A DNA stretch of 42,479 nucleotides, taken from IMG/VR virus record IMGVR_UViG_3300006922_000052, positions 1 through 42,479 of that record. One strand, 5' to 3'. Below the pieces are notes generated by a model that had not been told where the DNA came from, did not search any database, and saw only the letters and a list, made by a program, of their open reading frames with translations. The first letter of the stretch is position 1, and each line of letters starts with the position of its first letter. This DNA comes from a virus. The position numbers and the translations under genes are program-made. This document shows positions 8,198 through 17,438 of the stretch, piece after piece.

Positions 8198-8211
8198 GTT
8201 ATGTTTCTTTG

Positions 8212-11200
8212 TTATTTAGGTAATTTAAGTAAGTCCTCGATGGATTTAGGAGCAAACCTATCAGGCGCTGTTGAGTGGAAGTTAGAATAATCAATACGTT
8301 GTTGAAGTGTTTCGTAAGGCCCGTACTTCCTGTAATCCGCCGAACCTTTCTCATTTTCTTTCTCGCTGACAAACTTACTCAACAAGGATCGGTTGCTTAA
8401 GAAGCGACTCATCACGATGTCGTCGTAAGTTTTTAATGTGTCATTTAATTGAGAAAGAGCGGGATTAGTGCGTTTATCTGGATTTGTAGGATGAGGAACC
8501 GAACCTTGATCACGGAACTTTTGCCAACTTTTGTTTTTAATAATTCTATCTATATCGCGTTTCACATTTGTTTTTCTCAGCTCTAAGTTGTAAGCATAAG
8601 TTAAAGTGACGCCATCTTCACGCTTAAAATCTTTCATAGGAATACCTTTAAACGTCGAAGCAGGTTTTTTAATGTCGCTGTAATGGTCGAGCTTAAGGTT
8701 CTCATCCCATTCGCTTTCTTCCTTTGCACGGTCAGGGAACGATCTCCAAATCATTTGGGAACCCGACATTTCTGTTTCTATGTCTTCGCCGAAGTGATCG
8801 GTCTTCCAGTTCTTAACGCCTGTTCCAAACGCTTCGTAGACACTACGTTCCCAAAAGCCCATGCCTTTAAGATCCGCGACACGTCCGCCAGCTTGATAAA
8901 ACTTTACTATCTTCTTAACTTGGGCAGGGTTAGGAACTATCGATCCTACAGCTTTAGCAAACGCGGCTGTTGCGATACTTGCGGAGTCGTTTGCTAAGTC
9001 TTCAACGTTCTTAATCGCCTGATTAAAAGGCATCTCTTTAACGAGTTGTAATGCCGACGCTATCATTACGGATACCTCGTCTTGGTCATCGTTGAGAATC
9101 TTTATACCTTTACGACGCTCTATATCTTTTATCTTCCTCCAAGCGCCTAAATCAGCACCTAAACTTAAAGCCAGCGAAATAGGTATCCATTCCTTGAACG
9201 ACCATCCAAACATCGTAAACTCTTTCGCTCCGTAGGTGTTACGTTGGTCTTCTGTCATCCACGCCTGTGAACCAACGACAGAACCTCCGAGGTAAGCACC
9301 TACGAAACCAGCGGCTCCAAACGTCGCACCCAGTAACTGATCAGCTAAAGCGTCCCTGTTGTACATGATCTTACGTGTTTCAATACGCTCACGTTTCTCG
9401 TGCAGTTGATCGATGTACTTTCTTTCGTCCGCTATTGCCTTCTCATCTAAGTCGCCTTCTCTTATGCGTTTATTAGCGGTGAGTAATTCGTTGTCTACGT
9501 CCTTTAGTCTCTTATTGTAGGGGTTACCGACGATAGGAGCATTTGTCATCTGTACCGCCCCTAACCCTGGAACTCCTACACGCGCTAATCTGCCACCTGC
9601 TCTTAGGGCTACCGTCATAAACGGCGCTATAAATCTAAATCCTAAAGATACAGAGGGATGATATTTTAAATTTGTTATGGGTCGCCAGAATTTACTCAAT
9701 ACCGTGTCAGCAATTGTTAAAGCGAACTCACTCTCGTCGATTTCTGCGGCGTTCCCAGCAAACAGGAGTTCTTGGTTTACATACGATGTAGAGTTCTGTT
9801 GTTCTCCCAAGGCGGTCAATACGCGCAATCCGTCGTCGTCTTTCCACCATGAGTTAAGAAGTTCCTGTGCGTGTTCATACGCTTTGTCAGGGTCGTCAGG
9901 AAATGATATATGTCCCTTCTGTATCGCCTCTGCTGTTTGTTGTCCTTTAAAGAACTGACGACTAGGTATCTCATCGATTGCAAGAATACTACGCATACCT
10001 AATTCATAAGATGTCCACAGCAAGCGTCCGAGAGGTGTATTCGATAAGTAGTTCTTGAGGTTACGTTTCGCTTCGACTTGACGTTCAGCGTTTGCTACGA
10101 CTTTCTTTAGGTTGCGGTGGTCAATACGTCTGCCATACTGTTTCTCGTCGGTCAGACGATTACGTCCCCCCGCTACCCTTGTAGCACTTTCTCCAGCCTT
10201 CCAAGTACGTTTAAACGCCGTAAGCCCGCCTTCCCAATCTTTAAGCATGACAGATAAACCAGCCACTTCCGCCGTAAAGTTCTTCCACGCCATTGGGCGG
10301 TTCTTTACTAGGTCGTGAAACAGCGTCGCCCAAGGACGATAAAATTGTTTAAACGTACCAGCGATACCTGTACCTAGACCCGCTGTAGCCGACGCCGCTT
10401 GGTCGATCATAGCAAGTTGACGTAGAACTAACGCTTGACGGGCAAAGTTAACAGCCTTATTACCAGGCTCGTCTAACATGACTTTGTACAAATGCTGTTC
10501 GACAGCTTTTAAGATACGAACGTTAGACGCTTCCTCGTCCATCTTGGCTTTCGCCCTATCAATGTCTGCTACCTTCTTACGCATGCGAGCTTTAGACTCG
10601 TTTATCTGTTTGCGTAACATCGCCGATTTAAGCGGCTGTTGTGGCCCTGTAGGTTTAGGATCTGTTGCCGCCCTCATCTCGCCCATGACTTCACGGGATT
10701 CCATTTCGACAGTATCGGCTAATTCCTTCTCAAGCTTGGCGATCTCCAACGCTTCTTTACGTGCGCCTTTATGCCACTTGATACGCTCTTCCCTGTCCTT
10801 GATGTCAGGATGTTTTTCCTTCGGGGGTTTTACCGCGCCAGCTTCCGCTTCGACGGCGTCCATATCTCCAAATTCTTTCTGAAGCTGTTCTAGTTCCTTA
10901 TCGAGCTTCGTAATTGCACGGTCGTGTGCCTTGGCGAGTTGAGCCGCTTGGAACTCAGGCGTCATCTCCTCACGTGCTTTATCAATCTCACGAACACGAT
11001 CCCTCATGTTCTTCTTAAGGAACGCTATATCTTCGTTAAGCTTCTCAATACGACCAGGAGCTTTGTTATCCGTCTTAGTGGATTTAGTTACTTCCGCCCT
11101 TTGAGCGCCTAATGGCCCCGTCTCCAACGCAAGAAGTCTGTTACGCTCTGCTATCTTCTTATCAAGGGTTATCGCTTCCTGACGCGCTTCCTTGTGGAAT

Positions 11201-14028
11201 TTGATCTGCGCTTCCTTCGCGAGTATGTCGGGATGCTTCTCTTTCTTAGGTGCGCCTTCAACGTCGTCTTTTACTAACGAGCTGTCGTCGCCAAACTCTT
11301 TACGTAACTGTTCAAGTTCCTTGTCGAGCTTTGAAATCTCTTCGTCATGGAGTTGAGCCGCTGTCTTAGCTTCTTCCATGTCTATACGCGCTTGGTCGAT
11401 CTCACGCACACGGTCACGCATATTCTTACGAAGGAACGCTATGTCAGATTCTACTTTCTCCAACTTACCAGGCGTCTTCTTCGGCCCTTTAGGCTTTGGT
11501 GTTATCTCATCACGCTGCGCGCCTAGACGTCCTGTTTCAATTTTAAGTAGACGGTCACGCTCTTTAAGACGTTGCTCTAGCTTCAAAGCATCACGCTCGT
11601 TAGCCTCGTAGAACTGAATACGATCTTTAAGATCTTCTATCTCGGCGTTGGCTTCCGCCTTCTTCGCCGCGTCTTTAGGCTTGAGCTTAGAGTCTTTACC
11701 AAAACGTTGCTGAAGTTGCTTAAGGCGCTTCTGTAGCTTCGCTTTCTCTTTCGCTTGTTGCTTCGCTACCTTGTTAGGATCTTGAAGCGTTATGTCAGAG
11801 TCGATGACTTTCTGTTGTAAATCCTTACGTGTCTTATCGACGACCTTACGGAGCGTGTTGAGATACGATTTAACTTGTTTAGGCTTTGCCCAATCAGGCG
11901 CTGGCCCTACCTCTTGACGTATCTTTGACAGGTCGCCTTCTTCCGCTAGTTCTAAAAGCGTCTCCAAGCGTTCTTCTAAAGCGGACGTTTCCGCCGCTTC
12001 TTTACCGCCTGTCTTGTAGAACTTGATACGATTCTCTAGGTCTACTTCTTCTTCCGACTTAACAAACGTTTTCTTCTTTCCTTGCTGACCACCTGTCTTA
12101 TCGATGATCTTTGCACGTTCAGCTTCTAACTGTTTCTGTAACGATTCAATACGCTTGTTACGTGCTACCTCTGGATCGACAGATTCTTCGGCGTCTTCAA
12201 CAAGTTTCCTACGTCTCTCTTGTTTGTCGAAGTCTTCCCTTACACGCTTGCCTATCTTCTTACCTTCGGCTTTAGCTTCGGGAACGACGTTTAAAAAGTT
12301 TAGATGAAGCTTATCAAGCTCTACCTCTGCGTTACCGTCGATACGTTCCTGTAACGCCTTCTCAAGCTCTCCTAATCTAAAGTCTTCTTCACGCGCACGG
12401 GAGGAAGTCCCCATCTTCTCTTCGTCAAATTTAAACTGCCCAGCGTCCATACGTTGAGACTGTACCATTCGACCGCCAGGTACTTTAATCTTATCGAGGA
12501 CTTCGGTGTTGAGCTTACGAATAAACTTAACTAGGTCTAACGCGTTTTGAATCTGCCCTGTGTCTGCGTTCTTGTTAACAAACACGTGGTGAATGGCGGC
12601 CCCGAGTTTCGTTTCTCTCTCGATCTTTAACGCGTTTGCTTCGACGCCTACTGCGGGGCCTTCGGTAGCGGCGTTGTCCTTAAGTGTAATATTTTCAAGA
12701 CGCTCTTTAAGCTTGTTAAAAGTAACTTCATGTTCGGGTAGATCGGTCGGTTGCTCTGGCGCTTTAGGCTCTTCCGTCTTTGCCTGTGGTTCTTCAGGCG
12801 CTTTAGGCGCGGGTTCTTCGACCTTCGGTGTGGTAACTGCGGGTTCTTCAACAGTTGGTTCGTCCGCTTTAGGCGCTGTTACTTCGGGTTCTTCAACGGT
12901 CGGCTCTTCCGTTCTAGGCGCAATAACTTCGGGTTCTTCAACGGTCGGTGTTGCTTCAGGTTCTTCAGCCTTTGGTTCTACGACTTCTAAATCGTCCTCG
13001 GTATACGGAGCTTCTTCTTTCTTATCTACCGCCGCTTTCTCCAACTCTTCGGCTTTCGAGTTAGACTCATTAATCTCAATGGACGCTTTTTCGTTTAAGT
13101 TCTTAGCTTGCTGAATAGTCGCTAGCTTCTTTTCCATCTCACGGATACCAGCCGCTTTACCCGCTTGATACATTCCACCATAGGCCGATACCCACGGGTT
13201 AGTAGATTTGACAGGCGCTTTAGCTTTCTCGATCTTACTTACGAGTTCAGCTTCTTGCGCTTCTAAATTCTGTTGTACACGATTGACTGCTTCGGTGGCT
13301 TGACCGCGTCCCCAAGCACCGCTGTTACGCCACATATGCCACAAGGAACCAGCGCCTCTAATCGCGGTATTAACGCCGCCACCAGCTACCGCTGACATAT
13401 AGAAGTCATACTCTTCAAAGTTCTCTTCTTCGCCCATCATCACGGCGGCGGTCTGACGAAACGCAGATTCAAGAACACCAAGAGTAGCGCCGCTTACCAT
13501 CGTCTTAGTACCGTTGATACCGACGGTTAAGGCTTTAGATTTCCAAGACGCTCCTAACGCGGGCTGTGCAAATTCAAATACTTTACGACCTTCGACGAGT
13601 TTATTGATAGGTGTCAGACCAAAGAGTGCGGACGCATAGACTTCGGACAGATGAGTGGCGTCTTGTAATCCGTAGTATTTTCTTACTTCCTGTCCCGCAA
13701 GATTAGAAAGCCCCCATATCGCCGCTTCTCCTCCCGCCATCGTCGCCCATCCAACAGGATTAGTCCAAGAGACAGGATTAAGTTTTGTAGCTTTAGACGC
13801 CCATTTAGCTCGGTTGAGCCACTTCATGTACGCTAACGAACCACTTATACCGCCTGTCATTTCGACGGTAGCGCCGCCTAGATAGCCTTTTACTTTAGCT
13901 TCGGTAGTAGGCTCGGTCGGGGAAGCTTCAACGTTTTTATACACGCCAGGAGCGGCGGGCTTGGGTAGTTGTTGTTCGCTTTGTTGTTGCTCCCGTAGCT
14001 TCTTAAGCTGTTCGTAAAGTTCGCTCAT
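8212..14028 (-). CDS. giant internal virion protein (T7 gp16-like) with four coiled-coil repeats
   Basis: 1938 residues, longer than T7 gp16 (1318). By synteny it is the core protein ejected into the host envelope to extend the tail channel. No lytic transglycosylase domain is seen at the N terminus, unlike T7. Residues about 341-430 are a Pro/Glu-rich repeat linker (units like TVEEPEVTAPK). Residues about 625-1163 hold four tandem repeats of roughly 130-140 residues, each with KLDKELEQL-type, ETGxLGAQR-type and RDRVREID-type blocks. The C-terminal third has hydrophobic stretches (ATFGAAGFVGAYLGGSVVG) suited to membrane insertion. A basic, helical C terminus ends 14 nt before the fibre gene. 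Confidence 0.9.
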   Translation of the reverse strand: MSELYEQLKKLREQQQSEQQLPKPAAPGVYKNVEASPTEPTTEAKVKGYLGGATVEMTGGISGSLAYMKWLNRAKWASKATKLNPVSWTNPVGWATMAGGEAAIWGLSNLAGQEVRKYYGLQDATHLSEVYASALFGLTPINKLVEGRKVFEFAQPALGASWKSKALTVGINGTKTMVSGATLGVLESAFRQTAAVMMGEEENFEEYDFYMSAVAGGGVNTAIRGAGSLWHMWRNSGAWGRGQATEAVNRVQQNLEAQEAELVSKIEKAKAPVKSTNPWVSAYGGMYQAGKAAGIREMEKKLATIQQAKNLNEKASIEINESNSKAEELEKAAVDKKEEAPYTEDDLEVVEPKAEEPEATPTVEEPEVIAPRTEEPTVEEPEVTAPKADEPTVEEPAVTTPKVEEPAPKAPEEPQAKTEEPKAPEQPTDLPEHEVTFNKLKERLENITLKDNAATEGPAVGVEANALKIERETKLGAAIHHVFVNKNADTGQIQNALDLVKFIRKLNTEVLDKIKVPGGRMVQSQRMDAGQFKFDEEKMGTSSRAREEDFRLGELEKALQERIDGNAEVELDKLHLNFLNVVPEAKAEGKKIGKRVREDFDKQERRRKLVEDAEESVDPEVARNKRIESLQKQLEAERAKIIDKTGGQQGKKKTFVKSEEEVDLENRIKFYKTGGKEAAETSALEERLETLLELAEEGDLSKIRQEVGPAPDWAKPKQVKSYLNTLRKVVDKTRKDLQQKVIDSDITLQDPNKVAKQQAKEKAKLQKRLKQLQQRFGKDSKLKPKDAAKKAEANAEIEDLKDRIQFYEANERDALKLEQRLKERDRLLKIETGRLGAQRDEITPKPKGPKKTPGKLEKVESDIAFLRKNMRDRVREIDQARIDMEEAKTAAQLHDEEISKLDKELEQLRKEFGDDSSLVKDDVEGAPKKEKHPDILAKEAQIKFHKEARQEAITLDKKIAERNRLLALETGPLGAQRAEVTKSTKTDNKAPGRIEKLNEDIAFLKKNMRDRVREIDKAREEMTPEFQAAQLAKAHDRAITKLDKELEQLQKEFGDMDAVEAEAGAVKPPKEKHPDIKDREERIKWHKGARKEALEIAKLEKELADTVEMESREVMGEMRAATDPKPTGPQQPLKSAMLRKQINESKARMRKKVADIDRAKAKMDEEASNVRILKAVEQHLYKVMLDEPGNKAVNFARQALVLRQLAMIDQAASATAGLGTGIAGTFKQFYRPWATLFHDLVKNRPMAWKNFTAEVAGLSVMLKDWEGGLTAFKRTWKAGESATRVAGGRNRLTDEKQYGRRIDHRNLKKVVANAERQVEAKRNLKNYLSNTPLGRLLWTSYELGMRSILAIDEIPSRQFFKGQQTAEAIQKGHISFPDDPDKAYEHAQELLNSWWKDDDGLRVLTALGEQQNSTSYVNQELLFAGNAAEIDESEFALTIADTVLSKFWRPITNLKYHPSVSLGFRFIAPFMTVALRAGGRLARVGVPGLGAVQMTNAPIVGNPYNKRLKDVDNELLTANKRIREGDLDEKAIADERKYIDQLHEKRERIETRKIMYNRDALADQLLGATFGAAGFVGAYLGGSVVGSQAWMTEDQRNTYGAKEFTMFGWSFKEWIPISLALSLGADLGAWRKIKDIERRKGIKILNDDQDEVSVMIASALQLVKEMPFNQAIKNVEDLANDSASIATAAFAKAVGSIVPNPAQVKKIVKFYQAGGRVADLKGMGFWERSVYEAFGTGVKNWKTDHFGEDIETEMSGSQMIWRSFPDRAKEESEWDENLKLDHYSDIKKPASTFKGIPMKDFKREDGVTLTYAYNLELRKTNVKRDIDRIIKNKSWQKFRDQGSVPHPTNPDKRTNPALSQLNDTLKTYDDIVMSRFLSNRSLLSKFVSEKENEKGSADYRKYGPYETLQQRIDYSNFHSTAPDRFAPKSIEDLLKLPK
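10540..12156 (-). repeat. four tandem about 137-residue repeats inside the gp16-like gene
   Basis: By reading the protein, units start at about residues 625, 760, 897 and 1037. Units 2 and 3 share LGAQRxEhT and KNMRDRVREID; units 2, 3 and 4 share a KLxKxLxQLxxxFG opening; unit 1 is the most diverged. Lysine, glutamate and arginine dominate, with strong heptad character, so each unit probably forms a long helical hairpin. The repeat explains part of the extra length over T7 gp16. Confidence 0.75.
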
Positions 14029-14035
14029 ATATTAA

Positions 14036-16396
14036 TTAAAGGAGGTTACGTTCAAGACGCATTAAATCCATTTGAGACTGTTCGAAACGTTGTAAATCTT
14101 CAATACTATAAATTCCATACGGTAGATATTCTTCTTGTATTTCTTTATCTTCGTCCGTCAACGTACCACGTACATCAGCGCTGTCTTTCTCGATGACCTC
14201 ACGCCAAGTAGCTAACGTTAGTTTGAGTTCGTCTTCACTACCAAACAGGCGCACATCATCGGCGTCTAAAGGCGGATCAGCTTCAGCGAGCATCGTAGCC
14301 GCTTCTTTCGTGAATGCAGTAAATCCAAAGTTATAAAGAGAACGAGCTAGTTGCGCCCTGTCACCGCGCTCTTGCATCGTCTTACGATCATCAACAACGG
14401 TCTGGAAACTCTTAGGATTGATGTTGTTGTCTGCGGCTACAAGAGATTCATAGTCGTCGTCAAATTTATAGAAAGGTTGTGAACCTTGAGCTTCAGATCC
14501 CGCTTCCTTCATCTTATTGATATCATCTTCTTCTAGCGCGTCTCCCTCGGCTTGGAGTTGTTCTTGTGACAGGCTATTACGGATGCGCATGAAGCGTTGT
14601 TTCTCTTGTTCAATAAGCTCGTCTCTACGTACCCGTATCGCTTTCTCACGCTGTTTAATCGCGTCTTCACCTTCGAAGTCATCCGCTATATCCTTGGCAT
14701 ATTCTTGAAGCTGACCTGTTATATAAGTCTCTGTATCTAGGGAGTAACGGTCGCCCGCCAACTCTAGTAGTGCCTGTTTTTTAGGCCCAAGATAAACGCC
14801 TGATTGTTGTATAGTCTTCTCATCAGTCAGTGCTTTAATCTCTTTCTTGACGTGACCGCCTGTAAGTTTATACGACTCAGACTTAAGGATGTAAGAACCA
14901 CGATTTAAGTTACGATCTAACTCGTTGAGCTTGGGCCATATAGTAAAGTTCTTACCTGTGTTCTTCATCCAGTCAGCTACACTTGCGGTGTTATCGACTT
15001 CTTCGTGGTAGGTTTGAAACTCATCTTGTAGCTCTGTCTTCTTCTCTCTTGAATACGTCGAAGCGTGAACAGGACGTGCATTTAGTAGTGAAAAAGTACG
15101 ACTACGGCTTTCGTTTGTACCAAAGAACAGGGCCATCGCTTGTTCACCTCCATCTAGGGCAAGTCCTTTAAGCAAATTATCAAACGTTTCTTCAGGCATG
15201 TCCGATTCTACAATCTGATTCTTAAGATCTTCCCACTTGTTTTCATCGACACCCAAGCGTTCAAACACGCGTTCCACGGTATCCAAGGTATCTTCCGATA
15301 CTATTCCGCCTATCTCTTTATTGCCTACACGTAACCCACGAAAAGCCGCTCCCCACTCGCCTGTAAACTGACGTCTGAGTTCAGCACTAGATGTTTCACT
15401 AGCGGTGTTTTGAGCGCGTGTAAGGGTAGAGATTAAACCGTTGATAGCAGTCTTAGCTTTACCAGAACGAAAGATAGGAACGCCTTTTTTAATCTCTAAA
15501 CCGTACATCTCATCGATCATTGTTTCCGCCGCATCCAAACGTTTGTTAACGATTAGACGTTCTGCTTGTGCTACGAACTCACCAAGAAGTATCTCATTGC
15601 GTTGTTGGCGGTCTGTAATCCCCGCTTCAATCATTAGCTTCTCGCGGTTCTTAGCGGCGTCTCTGAGACCCATAGCGTCGATAGGAAGCACGAACTCATT
15701 GCCGTTCTCATCGATGCCTGTCTTAACTTTCAGTAGCTCATCTAGTTCAATACCTAGTTCATCGCCCTGTCCCGCCGCTATAAAGTCGTCCTTCTTCTTG
15801 TCGTAAGCGGCGAGTATGTCGGCTTTAAACGGGCCTGTTACCGCGTTCCACAACGCTCTTGCTCCCTCGCTTGTAGCCGCTTCGTTACCGACTTGAGCGC
15901 TGAAGTCTTCCCACTTCTTTTGCATGAACTCATCAGTAGCGGCGAGTAACGACTTATCATCTTTGTGCTTATCGAGATCCAACAACGCATCAGACTCCGC
16001 CTTCATCGACGGTATTAGATCATTGTTGATAGCGCGTTTAATAAGCGTGTTGTTGAACGCCCTGTTCTTACGGTCGATACCAGCGATCTTCTCAAAGAAC
16101 GTAGCGTCTTGGCCTTTAATGTTTTTATAAATGTCAGCATCAGCGACTTGCATCGCCTCTTTCTCGCCTATCTGATCTTGAAGACCTTGAACAGCGGTGT
16201 ACTCCCTAAGCGTAGGATTGATCTTCGACAACGCATCAGCGAGATCCAACATCTTATTACTACCCGCCCGTTGAACGGCTACGCTGTATTGACCGCCGCT
16301 TTGAATCGTTGCTTGTAGCTTTGGAGCGTCTGCTAGATCGGCGACTTGAACACGCTTGGTATTCGCCGCTTTTACGAGGTCGTCTATTGATGCCAT
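14036..16396 (-). CDS. internal virion protein (T7 gp15-like)
   Basis: 786 residues, close to T7 gp15 in length (747), mostly helical and charged with few cysteines. It lies between the gp14-like and gp16-like genes with very short spacers (2 and 7 nt), the invariant order of the T7 core proteins. With gp14 and gp16 it would form the ejectosome that spans the periplasm during genome entry. No catalytic motif was recognised; the call rests mainly on position, size and composition. Confidence 0.85.
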   Translation of the reverse strand: MASIDDLVKAANTKRVQVADLADAPKLQATIQSGGQYSVAVQRAGSNKMLDLADALSKINPTLREYTAVQGLQDQIGEKEAMQVADADIYKNIKGQDATFFEKIAGIDRKNRAFNNTLIKRAINNDLIPSMKAESDALLDLDKHKDDKSLLAATDEFMQKKWEDFSAQVGNEAATSEGARALWNAVTGPFKADILAAYDKKKDDFIAAGQGDELGIELDELLKVKTGIDENGNEFVLPIDAMGLRDAAKNREKLMIEAGITDRQQRNEILLGEFVAQAERLIVNKRLDAAETMIDEMYGLEIKKGVPIFRSGKAKTAINGLISTLTRAQNTASETSSAELRRQFTGEWGAAFRGLRVGNKEIGGIVSEDTLDTVERVFERLGVDENKWEDLKNQIVESDMPEETFDNLLKGLALDGGEQAMALFFGTNESRSRTFSLLNARPVHASTYSREKKTELQDEFQTYHEEVDNTASVADWMKNTGKNFTIWPKLNELDRNLNRGSYILKSESYKLTGGHVKKEIKALTDEKTIQQSGVYLGPKKQALLELAGDRYSLDTETYITGQLQEYAKDIADDFEGEDAIKQREKAIRVRRDELIEQEKQRFMRIRNSLSQEQLQAEGDALEEDDINKMKEAGSEAQGSQPFYKFDDDYESLVAADNNINPKSFQTVVDDRKTMQERGDRAQLARSLYNFGFTAFTKEAATMLAEADPPLDADDVRLFGSEDELKLTLATWREVIEKDSADVRGTLTDEDKEIQEEYLPYGIYSIEDLQRFEQSQMDLMRLERNLL

Positions 16397-16398
16397 AA

Positions 16399-16944
16399 TT
16401 ATTTCTTAAGTTCTAAGCCTGTGCGGTACCCACTCACTCCGCCTTGAACGGTGCTTAAAGCGCCGCTTAAAAAGCTGGGTTTGTTGATGGGTCTATTAAT
16501 ATCGATAAGTCTATTCTGTGAGCGGAACCCAGCGTCGGTAAGAGCAAGTCCTGTTTGAACATCTCTCATCTCTTGTTGACGTCCAACGCCCATACGATAC
16601 TCCGCTTCTTGACGTGTGAAGTCGTCGATTAAAGCGTCCACGGAAGCTCCTGCTACACCCGATTCACCCGCGCTTACAGTCGCCCTAGACATTGCTTCAC
16701 GGGCTTTAGAAGCGACGTCCCCAAGCTCACGATTGGTAGCTTCCTGTTCCTGGGCCTGTCTCATACGAATAGAAGACTGTTCTTGTAGAGCGCGTTGACG
16801 CTCCGCTTCCGCCGCTTGTTGTTGATAACGGGCTTGTTGTTTCGCTTGTTGGCGCTGTCCTTGGTATTGAACGGCGGACGAAGCCGCGCCTACACCCGCG
16901 CTCGCTAACGCAATAGCTGTAGAAGTTGAAATAGGTTCACACAT
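16399..16944 (-). CDS. internal virion protein (T7 gp14-like)
   Basis: 181 residues. A short hydrophobic, Ala-rich N terminus (STAIALASAGVGAASSAVQ) precedes a long Gln/Ala/Glu/Arg coiled coil (QQQAAEAERQRALQEQSS). This is the usual shape of gp14-type proteins, which insert in the outer membrane during ejection. The gene sits between the gp13-like and gp15-like genes with 2-nt spacers. Length is close to T7 gp14 (196). Confidence 0.87.
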   Translation of the reverse strand: MCEPISTSTAIALASAGVGAASSAVQYQGQRQQAKQQARYQQQAAEAERQRALQEQSSIRMRQAQEQEATNRELGDVASKAREAMSRATVSAGESGVAGASVDALIDDFTRQEAEYRMGVGRQQEMRDVQTGLALTDAGFRSQNRLIDINRPINKPSFLSGALSTVQGGVSGYRTGLELKK

Positions 16945-16946
16945 AA

Positions 16947-17438
16947 TTATTCTTTGTAGATATAGAATTGTTTATAACCGTCGATGGTGCAGTCGTGGAA
17001 CGAAGCTCCTAACCATTTCAACCATCGCATGGACAATTCATTGCGTTCCATAACGATGTTAGTCAGGACTTCATAATCCCCTAATACACGTTGTATCCAC
17101 TCCCTTGAGTGTTTTAGAAAAGTCTTCTTGATAAGGTGCATACGGTGAGTACCAAGTAACCAAGGTACGCCTATGTTTTCATCTTCTGTACCTGCTATAC
17201 CAAAGCTACCAACCATACGATGTTCTTTTGTCAGGATCGTCCAAGCGTGTGTAGACACCTTGTAAGACTCTTCCAACGCGAGCCGTGGATGTTTACCTAG
17301 ACCTATTATCTCAAGCATATCCATTGACCGCATATCTTCGTATAGCGCTGGTGCGTCCATGTATCCGTTTGCAGGGTCGATCCTACAGTCGGGATAGATG
17401 TATGTTTCCTTATCCTCCATATCGTTTTGATCTTCCAT
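16947..17438 (-). CDS. gp13-like protein with GNAT-type fold
   Basis: 163 residues from the ATG at 17438; a TTG six bases upstream is in frame but weaker. Residues near VSTHAWTILTKEHRMVGSFG and PWLLGTHRMH, then NELSMRWLKWLGASFHD, match the pattern of T7 gp13-family proteins, which resemble N-acetyltransferases. In T7 gp13 is needed for a complete internal core; no acetyl substrate is established. The gene overlaps the 3' end of tail tube B by 29 bp and is followed 2 nt later by the gp14-like gene. Confidence 0.8.
   Translation of the reverse strand: MEDQNDMEDKETYIYPDCRIDPANGYMDAPALYEDMRSMDMLEIIGLGKHPRLALEESYKVSTHAWTILTKEHRMVGSFGIAGTEDENIGVPWLLGTHRMHLIKKTFLKHSREWIQRVLGDYEVLTNIVMERNELSMRWLKWLGASFHDCTIDGYKQFYIYKE

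Noticed and set aside
12593-13114. 173-residue plus-strand frame rich in Ser and Gly
   Set aside because: It is the antisense shadow of the Pro/Glu repeat linker in the gp16-like gene.
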